From Parapedobacter deserti (GTDB taxonomy: Bacteria; Bacteroidota; Bacteroidia; Sphingobacteriales; Sphingobacteriaceae): 64,000 nucleotides of DNA. The translations under genes and the position numbers were made by a program. The stretch is taken from contig NZ_JBHRTA010000061.1 in the NCBI RefSeq assembly GCF_042646065.1, positions 1 to 64,000 on the forward strand, read 5' to 3'. Below, in pieces: positions 1 through 8,974 of the stretch; the stretch's first letter is position 1; each line of letters opens with the position of its first letter. The notes under the pieces were generated by a model. That model had not been told where the DNA came from. It ran no database searches and saw only the letters and a list, made by a program, of their open reading frames with translations.

Positions 1-831
1 TACAATGAGATCGTCTCGATCATCAACAACCAGATCGTTGCCAACAGCGACGCGCTTGTTGACAACGGCGACGGCACGTTCACGCACACCGCGGCCGACG
101 GCACTGTGGTGACGTTCGATATCCCAGCGGATGTTTCCGCGGTAAATGGATTGAGCATAGACGGAACTTCAGGAGCTGTCACGTTGGGAGGTGCACTAAC
201 TGAGCCCACGGTACTGACCACAGATGCCACGAACACGCTGGCGATATCCGGACTAGGAGCAGGAGACGCGGAAACGAATCAAGTGATGTCGGTAGATCCC
301 AGCGGCGTAATGCAAACCCTGGAAGTGGGAGACCTTGCCATCGAACCATGGTTACGGCAAAGCGATGCGGAAAAAGCTACGGAAAATACCGATGATATTT
401 ACATCATGGGTAAAGTCGGTATCGGTACCAACGATATGCTGGCCACTGCCAACCCAGATGTTATGCTGGCCGTCAATGGCGCTATCCTCACGACAAATTC
501 CATTTATGCCGACTATGTATTCGAGGACTACTTTGAAGGACGCTCGGAGTTGAATGCCGATTACAACTTCAAGTCATTGAAAGATGTCGAGCAGTTTATC
601 AACGAAAACAGGCATTTGCCTGGTATTACAAGCATAAACGGGTTGCAGAAAAACGAAAACGGGGATTACCTATTCAATCTGTCTGAACTCTCCATACAGG
701 TGTTGGAGAAGGTGGAGGAGCTATACCTGCACACAATAGAGCAACAGCGCCTGCTGGAAAGTAAAGAAGAGGAAATCAGGGATCTCCGCGAACGGGTAGA
801 ACGCTTGGAAAAACTGTTGCTCGGAAAATAA
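1..831 (+). CDS. C-terminal part of a large repeat-containing surface/tail-fibre-like protein (5' truncated)
   Basis: The reading frame is open from base 1, so the gene begins before the window; 276 residues are visible. The start contains a repeat of the type NNQIVANSDALVDNGDGT, followed by the HTAADGTVVTFD unit, which is common in very large Bacteroidota surface proteins. It then has a 'GKVGIGT' segment and a C-terminal module (YVFEDYF, then HLPGI, then SELSIQVLEKVEELYLH) leading into a charged heptad-like coiled coil, as in trimeric tail-fibre-like or autochaperone ends. It probably sits on the cell surface as an oligomeric fibre. The three secreted proteins downstream share the VGIGT style and point the same way. 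No enzymatic motif is seen. The role in adhesion is inferred. Confidence 0.75.
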   Translation, partial: YNEIVSIINNQIVANSDALVDNGDGTFTHTAADGTVVTFDIPADVSAVNGLSIDGTSGAVTLGGALTEPTVLTTDATNTLAISGLGAGDAETNQVMSVDPSGVMQTLEVGDLAIEPWLRQSDAEKATENTDDIYIMGKVGIGTNDMLATANPDVMLAVNGAILTTNSIYADYVFEDYFEGRSELNADYNFKSLKDVEQFINENRHLPGITSINGLQKNENGDYLFNLSELSIQVLEKVEELYLHTIEQQRLLESKEEEIRDLRERVERLEKLLLGK

Positions 832-1014
832 GCTGGCACTTAGAAAGATGAGGAAAAAATCTAGCCGCCAGCACCGTTTGAGTAGGCCTTGCCGGACTTA
901 TCCTTGCAGTTTCTTTTGGAACCGCATAAAGCAGGCTGCTCTCAAACCGGCCGGGTTTTACTTCAGCATAACGAGATACTCAAGTGAAGCTGACAAAATG
1001 TGCATAAAAAGGAC

Positions 1015-2094
1015 ATGAATTTAACGAAAGGTATGACCACAAGATTGTTGTTTTTGATCTATGCAGTGTTAACGCCGGTCTTGCTGAATGCCCAGGTGGG
1101 AATCGGAACCACTGAGCCGCAAGCCGCACTGGATGTGAGATCCGAAAGCAGCGGTATCCTCATTCCCCGTATGACCGCAGCTCAGATTGAACAGATTGCG
1201 GGCCCAGATGAAGGTGAGTTGGTTTTCAGCACAACCAATACGGGAACGGTGGTTAACCGGATAGGTTTTTGGTACTATACGGGGAGCGGCTGGATTCCGA
1301 TCATCGCCAGAAGCAATACGGGCGATAACCTATACAACACAGATGGCGACCTGGCGTCTGACCGTACAGTGATGATGGGCGGTCGCGACGTAAATATTGG
1401 TCCGACGACCTTGTTTATCAAAGGTGATGATGGATTCGTAGGGGTCAATACTGACCAGCCTACTGAAAGACTGGATGTCGACGGTCAGCTGCGTATCCGT
1501 GAATTAGCCGAGGGAAACCTTGTGACGACCGCAAGCGGCATGCTCGTGATTGATGAAGGCGCCATGCATCGGTACGGTGACGTCCGTTTCTCTTACCTTT
1601 CAACCGATCACGATGGATGGTACTTGCTCAACGGCCGGGCGTTAACCGCCTTGCCTGCCGATGCCCAAGCAAGGGCTGCCAGTTTGGGCATCACTTCGAA
1701 TTTACCTAATGCGACAGGGCTTTATGCCAAGCAGGGCGCTCCGGGCACCATAACAGGCGCGACCAACGTAACCCTCTCCACGGCCAATATGCCCAACTTT
1801 ATCCTCAGCGGGACTACATCGTTTAGTTCGCACTCCCACAGCCTTATCAGCCCCGGATTTAGCGTGATACGAGGCACCAACGCTACAAACGTGACAACAT
1901 CGCCGGGCGCTTGGTCGTGGCAGTTGGCAGGGGGAGCTGCGCCGGGATCGGTGTCGAGAAATCGCACTTATACTTCTTCTCAAAGCGGGGCACATAGTCA
2001 TACCGTAACCGTTTCAACCGGCGGAAGTAACACGCCTATTCCATTGAATCCGACTTTTCTCCAGCTCAATTATTTTATTTACCTCGGGAAATAG
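1015..2094 (+). CDS. Secreted protein with phage tail-collar-like C-terminal domain, paralogue 1 of 3
   Basis: About 359 residues. A signal peptide (hydrophobic stretch LLFLIYAVLTPVLLNA, cleavage near NAQ) is followed by the VGIGTTEPQAALDV opening typical of Bacteroidota surface proteins, then 'GILIPRMT' and a 'GFWYYTGSGW' segment. The C-terminal half begins at YGDVRFSYL and carries DGWYLLNGRAL, two HxH motifs (SSHSHS and GAHSHT) on either side of a variable loop, and the ending LNYFIYLGK. That pattern resembles phage tail-collar/Mdp-like domains, where HxH pairs bind metal in a trimeric fibre. The frame also opens at a GTG at 1000; I chose ATG 1015 because it precedes the signal peptide and has an upstream AAAAAGGA. 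It heads a tandem array with the next two genes. The ligand is unknown. Confidence 0.75.
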   Translation: MNLTKGMTTRLLFLIYAVLTPVLLNAQVGIGTTEPQAALDVRSESSGILIPRMTAAQIEQIAGPDEGELVFSTTNTGTVVNRIGFWYYTGSGWIPIIARSNTGDNLYNTDGDLASDRTVMMGGRDVNIGPTTLFIKGDDGFVGVNTDQPTERLDVDGQLRIRELAEGNLVTTASGMLVIDEGAMHRYGDVRFSYLSTDHDGWYLLNGRALTALPADAQARAASLGITSNLPNATGLYAKQGAPGTITGATNVTLSTANMPNFILSGTTSFSSHSHSLISPGFSVIRGTNATNVTTSPGAWSWQLAGGAAPGSVSRNRTYTSSQSGAHSHTVTVSTGGSNTPIPLNPTFLQLNYFIYLGK

Positions 2095-2100
2095 AAGTAT

Positions 2101-3120
2101 ATGAAAAGCGTTTTAACTTTATGTTTTTTGTCGGCCATAGCGCTTTTTGCGGAAGCCCAAACCGGTATAAATAATCCTGCTGCTCAAGCTGCGCTCGACA
2201 TTAGCTCAACCGAAAAGGGAATTTTAATTGCAAGGATGACAGCCTTACAAGCGGAGGCTATCGCTACCCCACATGTCGGGGAGCTTGTTTACGCAACGAC
2301 AGCCGATGGAACAGCGATTACACATACCGGTTTTTGGTTTTACAACGGGGCGGAGTGGCGCCCATTCAGCGACAACCCTTTGCCCCCACAAAATATTTAT
2401 GTCAGCGATGGGACATTGACCTCCGACCGAACGGTGGGGTTGGCCGGCCATAACCTGCATTTTGATGCCGATAAACTATCGATCCTTGCTGCAGACCAGC
2501 GGGTGGGTATAGGCGAGGCGAATCCGGTAACTACGGTGGATGTCAACGGTAATGTGAGGGTTCGCAGCCTTTCAGAAGGCAACGTTGTCGCGTTGGCAGA
2601 TGGCACGCTAGCGGTAGGGCCGAAGGTAGCCTACGGCACGATCAAAGAGTCCTTGCGGCAGGACGATCACAACGGCTGGTACCTGTTAGACGGCCGAGCC
2701 ATTAATACGTTGTCGGCGACTGCCCAGGCGAATGCCTCGGCCATTGGTCTCAGTGGCTCCTTAGCGAACGCCAATAGCCGCTTGGCGCGTCAAGGAGCAC
2801 CCCTATTAGCAGGCGGTGCAAACGCATTCGCACTGACACAGGCCCATCTTCCCGCATATAACATGACCGGCACAACAAGCACCGCCGGTGCACATACCCA
2901 TAGCGTTACCCCCGGCGGGCATGGAATGACCTATGTGGCTGGCGGAAATGCAGCGCTACTTGATGCCGGTGGTACGGTGGCCGGGACAACGAATGTTGCA
3001 CTGCCGTCCGCAGGTGCACACACGCATGGCGGCTTTGTCAATTCAGGGGGTAGCGGGACCGCTTTCAGTATCATTCCGGAAAGTATAACCTTTACATATT
3101 TCATCTATCTAGGCGAATAA
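2101..3120 (+). CDS. Secreted protein with phage tail-collar-like C-terminal domain, paralogue 2 of 3
   Basis: 339 residues, six bases after paralogue 1, so probably co-transcribed. The signal peptide ends at FAEAQ. The architecture matches its neighbours: 'AALDISSTEKGILIARMT', 'GFWFYNGAEW', a 'DGTLTSDRTVGLAG' unit, then the collar-like domain with DGWYLLDGRAI, the motifs GAHTHS and GAHTHG, and the ending TFTYFIYLGE. The loop between the HxH motifs differs from those of the two paralogues, as expected if it carries a receptor- or ligand-binding tip. No T9SS sorting domain is visible at the C-terminus, so the export route beyond Sec is unknown. The fold is inferred from motif layout only. Confidence 0.75.
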   Translation: MKSVLTLCFLSAIALFAEAQTGINNPAAQAALDISSTEKGILIARMTALQAEAIATPHVGELVYATTADGTAITHTGFWFYNGAEWRPFSDNPLPPQNIYVSDGTLTSDRTVGLAGHNLHFDADKLSILAADQRVGIGEANPVTTVDVNGNVRVRSLSEGNVVALADGTLAVGPKVAYGTIKESLRQDDHNGWYLLDGRAINTLSATAQANASAIGLSGSLANANSRLARQGAPLLAGGANAFALTQAHLPAYNMTGTTSTAGAHTHSVTPGGHGMTYVAGGNAALLDAGGTVAGTTNVALPSAGAHTHGGFVNSGGSGTAFSIIPESITFTYFIYLGE

Positions 3121-3121
3121 C

Positions 3122-4198
3122 ATGGGATATATGCAGAAAACAATGTTTTGGATTATCACTGCCACCTGCATAGGTTTATCTGGCGGTATGGAAGCGTACG
3201 CTCAGGAACGGCGGGTCGGTATCGGAACTACTGAACCGCAATCGGTTCTTGACGTGGTATCGACTACAAGAGGTGTCCTAATTCCACGTATGACAGCCAG
3301 TGAAATCGAAGCGATTGTAAGTCCCAGTGAGTCGGAACTGGTCTTTGCTGTAACGGGCGATGGAACCTCGGTAAACAAGACGGGATTCTGGTTCTTTCAG
3401 TCAGGCACTTGGAAGCCGCTTACCGACGAAACTTTCGTTGCCGAAAATATTTATACGAATGATGGCACACTTGAGTCGCCCAGGGTGGTCAATCAAGACG
3501 GGAAAGCGCTGATTTTTGGTCCAAACTTGGTTCATGTCAATGGCAGTTCGGCATCTGTCGGGGTGTTGACAGATGCACCTACCCGTACCATGGATGTCAA
3601 TGGCGGCTTCCGGACGCAAAGCCTTAATGCCGTGAATAATGTGGTATCCAGCCCTGAAGGCGTCTTAATGCACGAAGTTGAGTTTTTCGAGTATGGGGAT
3701 GTGAAGCCCTCTTATCTATCGGCTGATCATGACGGGTGGTATCTGTTAAATGGAAGGGCCGTTAGCGAACTGCCAGCCAATGCACAAGCCAATGTGGTTG
3801 AAGTGCTGGGGAGCGTCACCAATCTCCCTGATGCTACAAACCGGTATTCGATGGGAACCACAGCGGCACCTGGAACCACTACCGGAAGCAACGCTGTTGT
3901 GCTGGCGCGTGCAAACTTGCCTAACGTATCTTTTTCTTACACGACGACATCGGCTGGTGCTCACAGCCATACATTTGCGTTCGGGAACACCCGAATCAAC
4001 AGCGCCCATGGCGGTGGCAACAACATTCATGTGTATTGGTTGGGAGGCACGTTCAGCGCTGGAGCGAATTATAACATAAACACAAGCACTCTCAACCATA
4101 ACCACACGTTTTCGGTAAATTCTGGAGGAAGCGGTGCGCCACTAAACATTGCCCCAAGGGCTATTAATTTCAACTACTTTGTTTATTTGGGGCAATAA
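3122..4198 (+). CDS. Secreted protein with phage tail-collar-like C-terminal domain, paralogue 3 of 3
   Basis: 358 residues. Its start lies one base after the stop of paralogue 2, which suggests translational coupling; a second ATG at 3131 is possible. The signal peptide ends near AYAQ. It then shows VGIGTTEPQSVLDV, 'GVLIPRMT', 'GFWFFQSGTW', and the collar-like region YGDVKPSYLSADHDGWYLL, with HxH motifs GAHSHT and LNHNHT and the ending FNYFVYLGQ. The spacing of the two HxH motifs and the terminal YFxYLG are conserved across all three paralogues while the intervening loop diverges. The product is probably an extracellular trimeric fibre tip. Target and assembly route are not visible. Confidence 0.75.
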   Translation: MGYMQKTMFWIITATCIGLSGGMEAYAQERRVGIGTTEPQSVLDVVSTTRGVLIPRMTASEIEAIVSPSESELVFAVTGDGTSVNKTGFWFFQSGTWKPLTDETFVAENIYTNDGTLESPRVVNQDGKALIFGPNLVHVNGSSASVGVLTDAPTRTMDVNGGFRTQSLNAVNNVVSSPEGVLMHEVEFFEYGDVKPSYLSADHDGWYLLNGRAVSELPANAQANVVEVLGSVTNLPDATNRYSMGTTAAPGTTTGSNAVVLARANLPNVSFSYTTTSAGAHSHTFAFGNTRINSAHGGGNNIHVYWLGGTFSAGANYNINTSTLNHNHTFSVNSGGSGAPLNIAPRAINFNYFVYLGQ

Positions 4199-4258
4199 TG
4201 GCGGCGGCAATCGGATAAAATACAACGGCAGTAAACTGCCTGACTTTAACAGGGAAAT

Positions 4259-5821
4259 ATGCAACAGATCAGAAAGCGAATAACAATACTTACCGTTTCC
4301 TTGCTTCTCATCGGAAAGATAAGTGTCGCCCAACCGGGTAAGGCGAGCGCCACCTATGACAACTCTAAAGTGGTTATTGACCCAGGCACTACGGAGTTGA
4401 TCTTCTCCGAAGGCTTCTATCTAGGTCCCGAAAGCGATTGGGAAGTCAATGGCACCCTCGAAGTATGGAGCAAGTTTATCTGGATAGCGCCGACTGCCCG
4501 ATTGCACGGTACCGGCACGCTGATCATCCACGGTCCCGGCGACAACCTTTACTACGAAGGCTGGGACGATTCGCCGACATACATTGACGGCAATGACGGC
4601 GAGCCGCTAGCGATCAATATCGAGCTTCGCAATCCGCACAACCTGGTGTTGCAAAACATCGCCGTCCCCGAATTCGACTCGCGAGACGGAGTCAACCCTG
4701 AGGGCGCCGGGTTGCATATCAATGGTCAGTTTTCTTTCGGAGTTGACAACGGCGATATTATGTTGAACGGATATGATTTAAGGCTCGGTGCGAGCGCCTC
4801 TTTTTCCCGCTATAATCAACGCCGCATGATTGTGACCGGAAACAGTGTTTCGGGGCATGTGATCAAAGATTTTCCAAACAGTCAGCCGTTTGTGTTTCCT
4901 GTGGGCATCAGCGAGGGCGACTACACACCGGCTACCCTGGCCCCTTCCGGGCCAGCAACAATGTATGTTAGTGTGCAAGACTATGCGGCTGCGGGCATTG
5001 AGCTGGCAGACGCAGAGCGTGGTATGGACCGTATCTGGCATATTTATGCTAGCCAGGGCGTACAGGCCACCTATACTTTGCAGCACAACAGCATCACCAA
5101 TGGGACAGCCTATGTCGATGCGGAAGCGCGTATCGTACAATACGCAGGCGGTGGAAATTGGATAGGCGATGTTACGGTGGTTGGCGGAGAGGGTATCCAT
5201 ACCCGCGCGGATATTATGGCGGCGGCAGGGGTAAACGACCAGGGAAGATGGTTGACCAAACTCGTCGACGGAGAAATAGAGGGTCCTCAGGCAACCGACG
5301 ATGTGACAGAAGCTACCTCTGGTTCATCTACTGTAATTCTGATTTTAGAAAACGATGCGCCCGGCAGCGCCCCCATTGATGTGTCCAGCATTGAAATTGT
5401 CGAGCCACCTCGTAATGGCACGGCAACGGTAAATTCAGACGGTAGCATCACCTACGTCCCCGTACGTGGATTTATGGGCACGGATGTTTTCGTTTACCAG
5501 GTTAGCGATCTCAACGGGTTGGTATCGACAGCCACCGTAACTATTGTCGTGGCACAAGAGCCGTTGCGTATTCCTAATGTATTTACGCCGAATGGCGACG
5601 GCAGAAACGATGTGTTCGAAATCCAAGGAATGGAAGCCTTTGACCGAGTGGAGGTTACCGTTGTGAACCGTTGGGGCAATGAGGTGTACCGCAGTACCGA
5701 CTACAAGAACGACTGGAATGGTGGTAGTCTGAACGAAGGCACCTACTACTACGTTATCAAAACGCATAAAGGGAGCGAAGTGGTAGAACATAAGGGATGG
5801 GTATTGATCAAACGGCTATAA
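4259..5821 (+). CDS. T9SS type B cargo protein with gliding-motility-associated C-terminal domain
   Basis: 520 residues with an N-terminal signal peptide (ILTVSLLLIGKISVAQ). The middle is a secreted beta-rich region of unknown role. Residues about 340-435 form an Ig/cadherin-like repeat (ENDAPGSAPIDVSSIEIVE, then PPRNGTATVNSDGSITYVP). Residues about 437-520 are the type B sorting domain: IPNVFTPNGDGRNDVFEI, VVNRWGNEVYRS, NDWNGG, GTYYYVI and a terminal LIKRL. Such domains direct outer-membrane export through the type IX system. The next gene, PorP/SprF-like, starts two bases after the stop, and SprF-type proteins are known partners for type B cargo in Flavobacterium. What the body binds or does outside the cell cannot be told. 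Confidence 0.85.
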   Translation: MQQIRKRITILTVSLLLIGKISVAQPGKASATYDNSKVVIDPGTTELIFSEGFYLGPESDWEVNGTLEVWSKFIWIAPTARLHGTGTLIIHGPGDNLYYEGWDDSPTYIDGNDGEPLAINIELRNPHNLVLQNIAVPEFDSRDGVNPEGAGLHINGQFSFGVDNGDIMLNGYDLRLGASASFSRYNQRRMIVTGNSVSGHVIKDFPNSQPFVFPVGISEGDYTPATLAPSGPATMYVSVQDYAAAGIELADAERGMDRIWHIYASQGVQATYTLQHNSITNGTAYVDAEARIVQYAGGGNWIGDVTVVGGEGIHTRADIMAAAGVNDQGRWLTKLVDGEIEGPQATDDVTEATSGSSTVILILENDAPGSAPIDVSSIEIVEPPRNGTATVNSDGSITYVPVRGFMGTDVFVYQVSDLNGLVSTATVTIVVAQEPLRIPNVFTPNGDGRNDVFEIQGMEAFDRVEVTVVNRWGNEVYRSTDYKNDWNGGSLNEGTYYYVIKTHKGSEVVEHKGWVLIKRL

Positions 5822-5822
5822 T

Positions 5823-6839
5823 ATGTACGTTATGAAGCACACCAGGATACTGACAGCGATTGCAATACTTAGCCTTACTCAGGCAGTGAAAGCACAGCAG
5901 AATATTCAATTTACTCAATACATTTTTAATTCCATGAGCGTAAATCCAGCTTATGCGGGTTACAAAGAGGAGTGGTTCGGCCAGCTGGGTTTGCGCAGTC
6001 AATGGACAGGGCTTGAAGGCGCGCCGCAGACGGGGCTCCTTTCCCTCGACGGGATCCTTGACCCCACATACAAACGTCATGGAATCGGTCTACAGCTTAC
6101 CGCTGATAGGTTGGGGCCACAAACGGCGACAGCTGCTTATGCCAATTATGCCTTTCGCCTGCGGCTGAATGACGAAGACACACAGCGCCTCAGTTTCGGG
6201 ATAGCGGCGGGGGCCACCCAGTACAGTTTAGATGGCACCCTATTGGATGCCATAGAGAGCGGCGATCCATCTATACCGCCAAACAAGATCAGCAATTTTG
6301 TCCCCGATGTGCGATTTGGTATCTATTACTACAACCCATCATGGTACGCCGGTTTATCGGTGATGGACTTGCTTGCCGGCGACCAAAGTAATAATATCTT
6401 CCGCTGGGACAACACCACGACGGACAACATGCGACGGAAACGCCACATGTACTTTATCGGCGGAGCGTTGATCGACTTTTACAGCGGATTGAAACTCCGG
6501 CCCAGTGTATTGATCAAAGAGGATTTCAAAGGACCCACAAGTCTTGACGTGAACGCCATGTTCATCTTTGGCAACCGATTCTGGATCGGCGGAGGGTGGC
6601 GTACCGGAGTAACGGCTTTCCGTAAAGAATATCAACGCGTAACCGGCAACAGCCTGAGCAAGCGAAATTCATTTTCAGCCATTGTACAGGTTTATGCCAC
6701 AGACCGACTCAGGATCGGGTACTCATACGATTATGTTGCGAGCCGGCTAAGCGGTGTACAGAACGGTTCGCACGAGTTCACGTTAGGTATTACATTTGGC
6801 AGCCAGCAAAACAGGTTGCTTAGCCCAAGATTCTTTTGA
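5823..6839 (+). CDS. PorP/SprF family type IX secretion system outer-membrane protein
   Basis: 338 residues. The signal peptide ends at VKAQ and is followed by the family signature 'QNIQFTQYIFNSMSVNPAYAG'-like opening (positions about 26-45), with GLRSQWTGLEGAPQT and repeated glycine/aromatic beta-strands to the end (FTLGITFG), consistent with an outer-membrane barrel of the usual length for the family. Members act with T9SS cargo carrying type B sorting domains. Its position directly after such a cargo and before a PorE-like protein suggests a dedicated secretion or anchoring set. The start used is ATG 5823; ATG 5832 is an alternative that leaves the signal peptide intact. Whether it is specific for the upstream cargo is inference. 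Confidence 0.88.
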   Translation: MYVMKHTRILTAIAILSLTQAVKAQQNIQFTQYIFNSMSVNPAYAGYKEEWFGQLGLRSQWTGLEGAPQTGLLSLDGILDPTYKRHGIGLQLTADRLGPQTATAAYANYAFRLRLNDEDTQRLSFGIAAGATQYSLDGTLLDAIESGDPSIPPNKISNFVPDVRFGIYYYNPSWYAGLSVMDLLAGDQSNNIFRWDNTTTDNMRRKRHMYFIGGALIDFYSGLKLRPSVLIKEDFKGPTSLDVNAMFIFGNRFWIGGGWRTGVTAFRKEYQRVTGNSLSKRNSFSAIVQVYATDRLRIGYSYDYVASRLSGVQNGSHEFTLGITFGSQQNRLLSPRFF

Positions 6840-6897
6840 CCTGTAAATATCGCGGCATACGCTAAAGGTGAAGGCGGCGTAGTTTTTAAAAGCAATT

Positions 6898-8877
6898 ATG
6901 AAAAAAAGATTACTTATGACTTTGTTCCTTTCCTGGCCAAAAATTAAGACCTATTTAACAACGATATTATTCCTGTGCGGCCTTGTCGCAGTTGCACAAG
7001 AGCAGCCGAGCCTGCGCCAAAGGGCCGCTGAGCTTTATGACCGGTATGAGTATGCGCCGGCGGCGGTGCTATACGCAAAACTGGCCGACAGTCGGAAACC
7101 ACGCCTTGAAGATCTGGAGCGGGCGGCTGATTGCTATCGGCAGATGAAGGACTATGAATCTGCAGAAAACTGGTATGCGCGGGTTGTGCAGCACGAAGAA
7201 AGCGGTCCGGAAAACCTCATTCGCTACGGCGATGTGCTGAAAAGCAACGGCAAGTATAAACAGGCAAAGCAACAGCTAGAGGCTTACGCTGAAAAAACTG
7301 GCGACCGGGAGCGGGTAGCTGCTCAGATCGCGGGATGTGATTCCGCAGTGGTTTGGATGGCCAATCCTACTATACATAAGCTGCGCAATGAGCAAGCGGT
7401 GAATACGGAGCTTTCTGAATTCGGTGTATTTCCTGCAGGCGATAAAGTGTACTACGTAGGAGAGCCGGATGCACTGATGGGGCAACAGCGTTACGGCTGG
7501 ACCGGTCACCCATTTCTAAGGGTGTATATGGCAGACAGAGCCAGGGATAATCGCTTGGGCATGCCTACTATAGCAGAGCAGCACATTAACAGCGAACCGT
7601 ATCACATCGGGCCTGTAGCCGCGGATAAATCCGGCACCACTTTGTATGTCACGCGAACATATCCCGGGAAGAAGGGAGCTAAAGAAAAGGAAAATGGTCG
7701 TCGGTATCAAACAAACCGACTGGAGCTATACATCCACACCAAGGATGGAAATGCCTGGACCATCGAACCGTTTGCTTATAACAATGTGGCAGAGTACTCC
7801 GTTGGCCATGCGGCACTGAGCGCTGATGGTCAGCTGTTGTATTTTGTAAGCGATATGCCGGGTGGCAACGGTGGAACAGACATCTGGTATTGCGAAAAGC
7901 AGACCGATGGGAGCTGGGCGCCACCTGTGAATGCAGGGCCGGTATTGAATAGCGCTGCAGATGAAATGTTTCCGAATGTCAGCGACGATGGCAGCCTATA
8001 TTACTCGAGCGATGGCTTTCCTGGCATGGGAGGCCTTGATGTTTTCCGCAGCAAAGGCACTAAATCGACCTGGAGCCGACCCGAAAATCTGAGGTATCCT
8101 GTCAACTCGGCTGGAGACGACTTTGCGTATGTGGTTAATTTCGAAAGCGAGCAGGGAATAGCGGGCTATTTATCAACAAATCGCCGCGGTGGCGTAGGGG
8201 CCGATGACATTTATTCGTTTACCTTTGAAAAACCGAAAATTATTATTGTTTTAAAAGGCACAACCGCTGACAAGTCAACCGGTGATCGTTTGGCAGAAGT
8301 TGCGGTTGTCTTATTTGATGGAGAGCGGGAGATCGTAGCCAAGAAGTCGAGCAGCGAAGACGGGACATTTCAGTTTCTACTCAATCCAAACGAGCGGTAT
8401 ACCGTCCTCGGGCAAAAAAAGGGTTACCATGCCGATTCCGCCAAAGTTAGCACCGAAGGGATCACCAAGTCGGACACGCTGGAGGTGGCGCTGTTGCTGG
8501 AGCCGGTCTTTAGGGTAGGCGACTCGTTTGAGCTGAAGAACATATACTACGATTTTGACAAGCACAATATTCGTGCTGATGCAGCGGCGATACTAGACGA
8601 ACTGGTTCGGACGATGCGGGATAACCCGACATTACGGATCGAGTTATCGAGCCACACGGACAGCCGCGGAAGCGATGCGTATAATATGGCGTTATCTCAG
8701 CGTCGCGCGCAGTCCGCGGTCGACTACCTCGTAAGCCGGGGTATAGCGCGGGACAGGATGGTAGCGCAAGGCTATGGAGAGAGCCGCCTCGTTAACCATT
8801 GCAGCAATGGCGTTCCTTGCTCACGGGAAGAACACCAAGCGAATAGGCGTACTGAGGTAAAAGTATTGAGTTATTAG
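6898..8877 (+). CDS. PorE-like OmpA family protein (TPR, PD40 propeller, carboxypeptidase-regulatory domain, OmpA)
   Basis: 659 residues. A signal peptide (to VAVAQ) is followed by TPR-like helices at about 40-140, a PD40/WD40-like propeller at about 170-430 (SADGQLLYFVSDMPGGNGG, DIWY; SDDGSLYYSSDGFPGMGG, LDVF), a carboxypeptidase-regulatory-like beta-sandwich at about 446-535, and an OmpA peptidoglycan-binding domain at about 545-655 (YYDFDKHNIR, SSHTDSRGSDAYN, LSQRRAQSAVDYL, NRRTEV). This domain order matches PorE of the Porphyromonas gingivalis T9SS, which links the secretion apparatus to peptidoglycan. It follows the PorP/SprF gene by 58 bases. Many Bacteroidota genomes carry several such paralogues next to PorP/SprF genes, so this may be an accessory copy rather than the core PorE. 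Confidence 0.85.
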   Translation: MKKRLLMTLFLSWPKIKTYLTTILFLCGLVAVAQEQPSLRQRAAELYDRYEYAPAAVLYAKLADSRKPRLEDLERAADCYRQMKDYESAENWYARVVQHEESGPENLIRYGDVLKSNGKYKQAKQQLEAYAEKTGDRERVAAQIAGCDSAVVWMANPTIHKLRNEQAVNTELSEFGVFPAGDKVYYVGEPDALMGQQRYGWTGHPFLRVYMADRARDNRLGMPTIAEQHINSEPYHIGPVAADKSGTTLYVTRTYPGKKGAKEKENGRRYQTNRLELYIHTKDGNAWTIEPFAYNNVAEYSVGHAALSADGQLLYFVSDMPGGNGGTDIWYCEKQTDGSWAPPVNAGPVLNSAADEMFPNVSDDGSLYYSSDGFPGMGGLDVFRSKGTKSTWSRPENLRYPVNSAGDDFAYVVNFESEQGIAGYLSTNRRGGVGADDIYSFTFEKPKIIIVLKGTTADKSTGDRLAEVAVVLFDGEREIVAKKSSSEDGTFQFLLNPNERYTVLGQKKGYHADSAKVSTEGITKSDTLEVALLLEPVFRVGDSFELKNIYYDFDKHNIRADAAAILDELVRTMRDNPTLRIELSSHTDSRGSDAYNMALSQRRAQSAVDYLVSRGIARDRMVAQGYGESRLVNHCSNGVPCSREEHQANRRTEVKVLSY

Positions 8878-8974
8878 GCCGCACGCATTCATACCTATGA
8901 GAGATTTAAACGGTGAGCAAGTTTGTTTTAACATGCTTGGATGACCTGATAGCAGACAGCTCGAAAAGAACACG

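Noticed and set aside
940..965. Weak AAACC/GGTTT hairpin as a terminator after the first gene
   Set aside because: The stem is only five base pairs and lacks a convincing T-tract.
1000..4198. Prophage or contractile injection system suggested by collar-like domains
   Set aside because: No sheath, tube, baseplate, portal or lysis genes are present and the proteins have Sec signal peptides.
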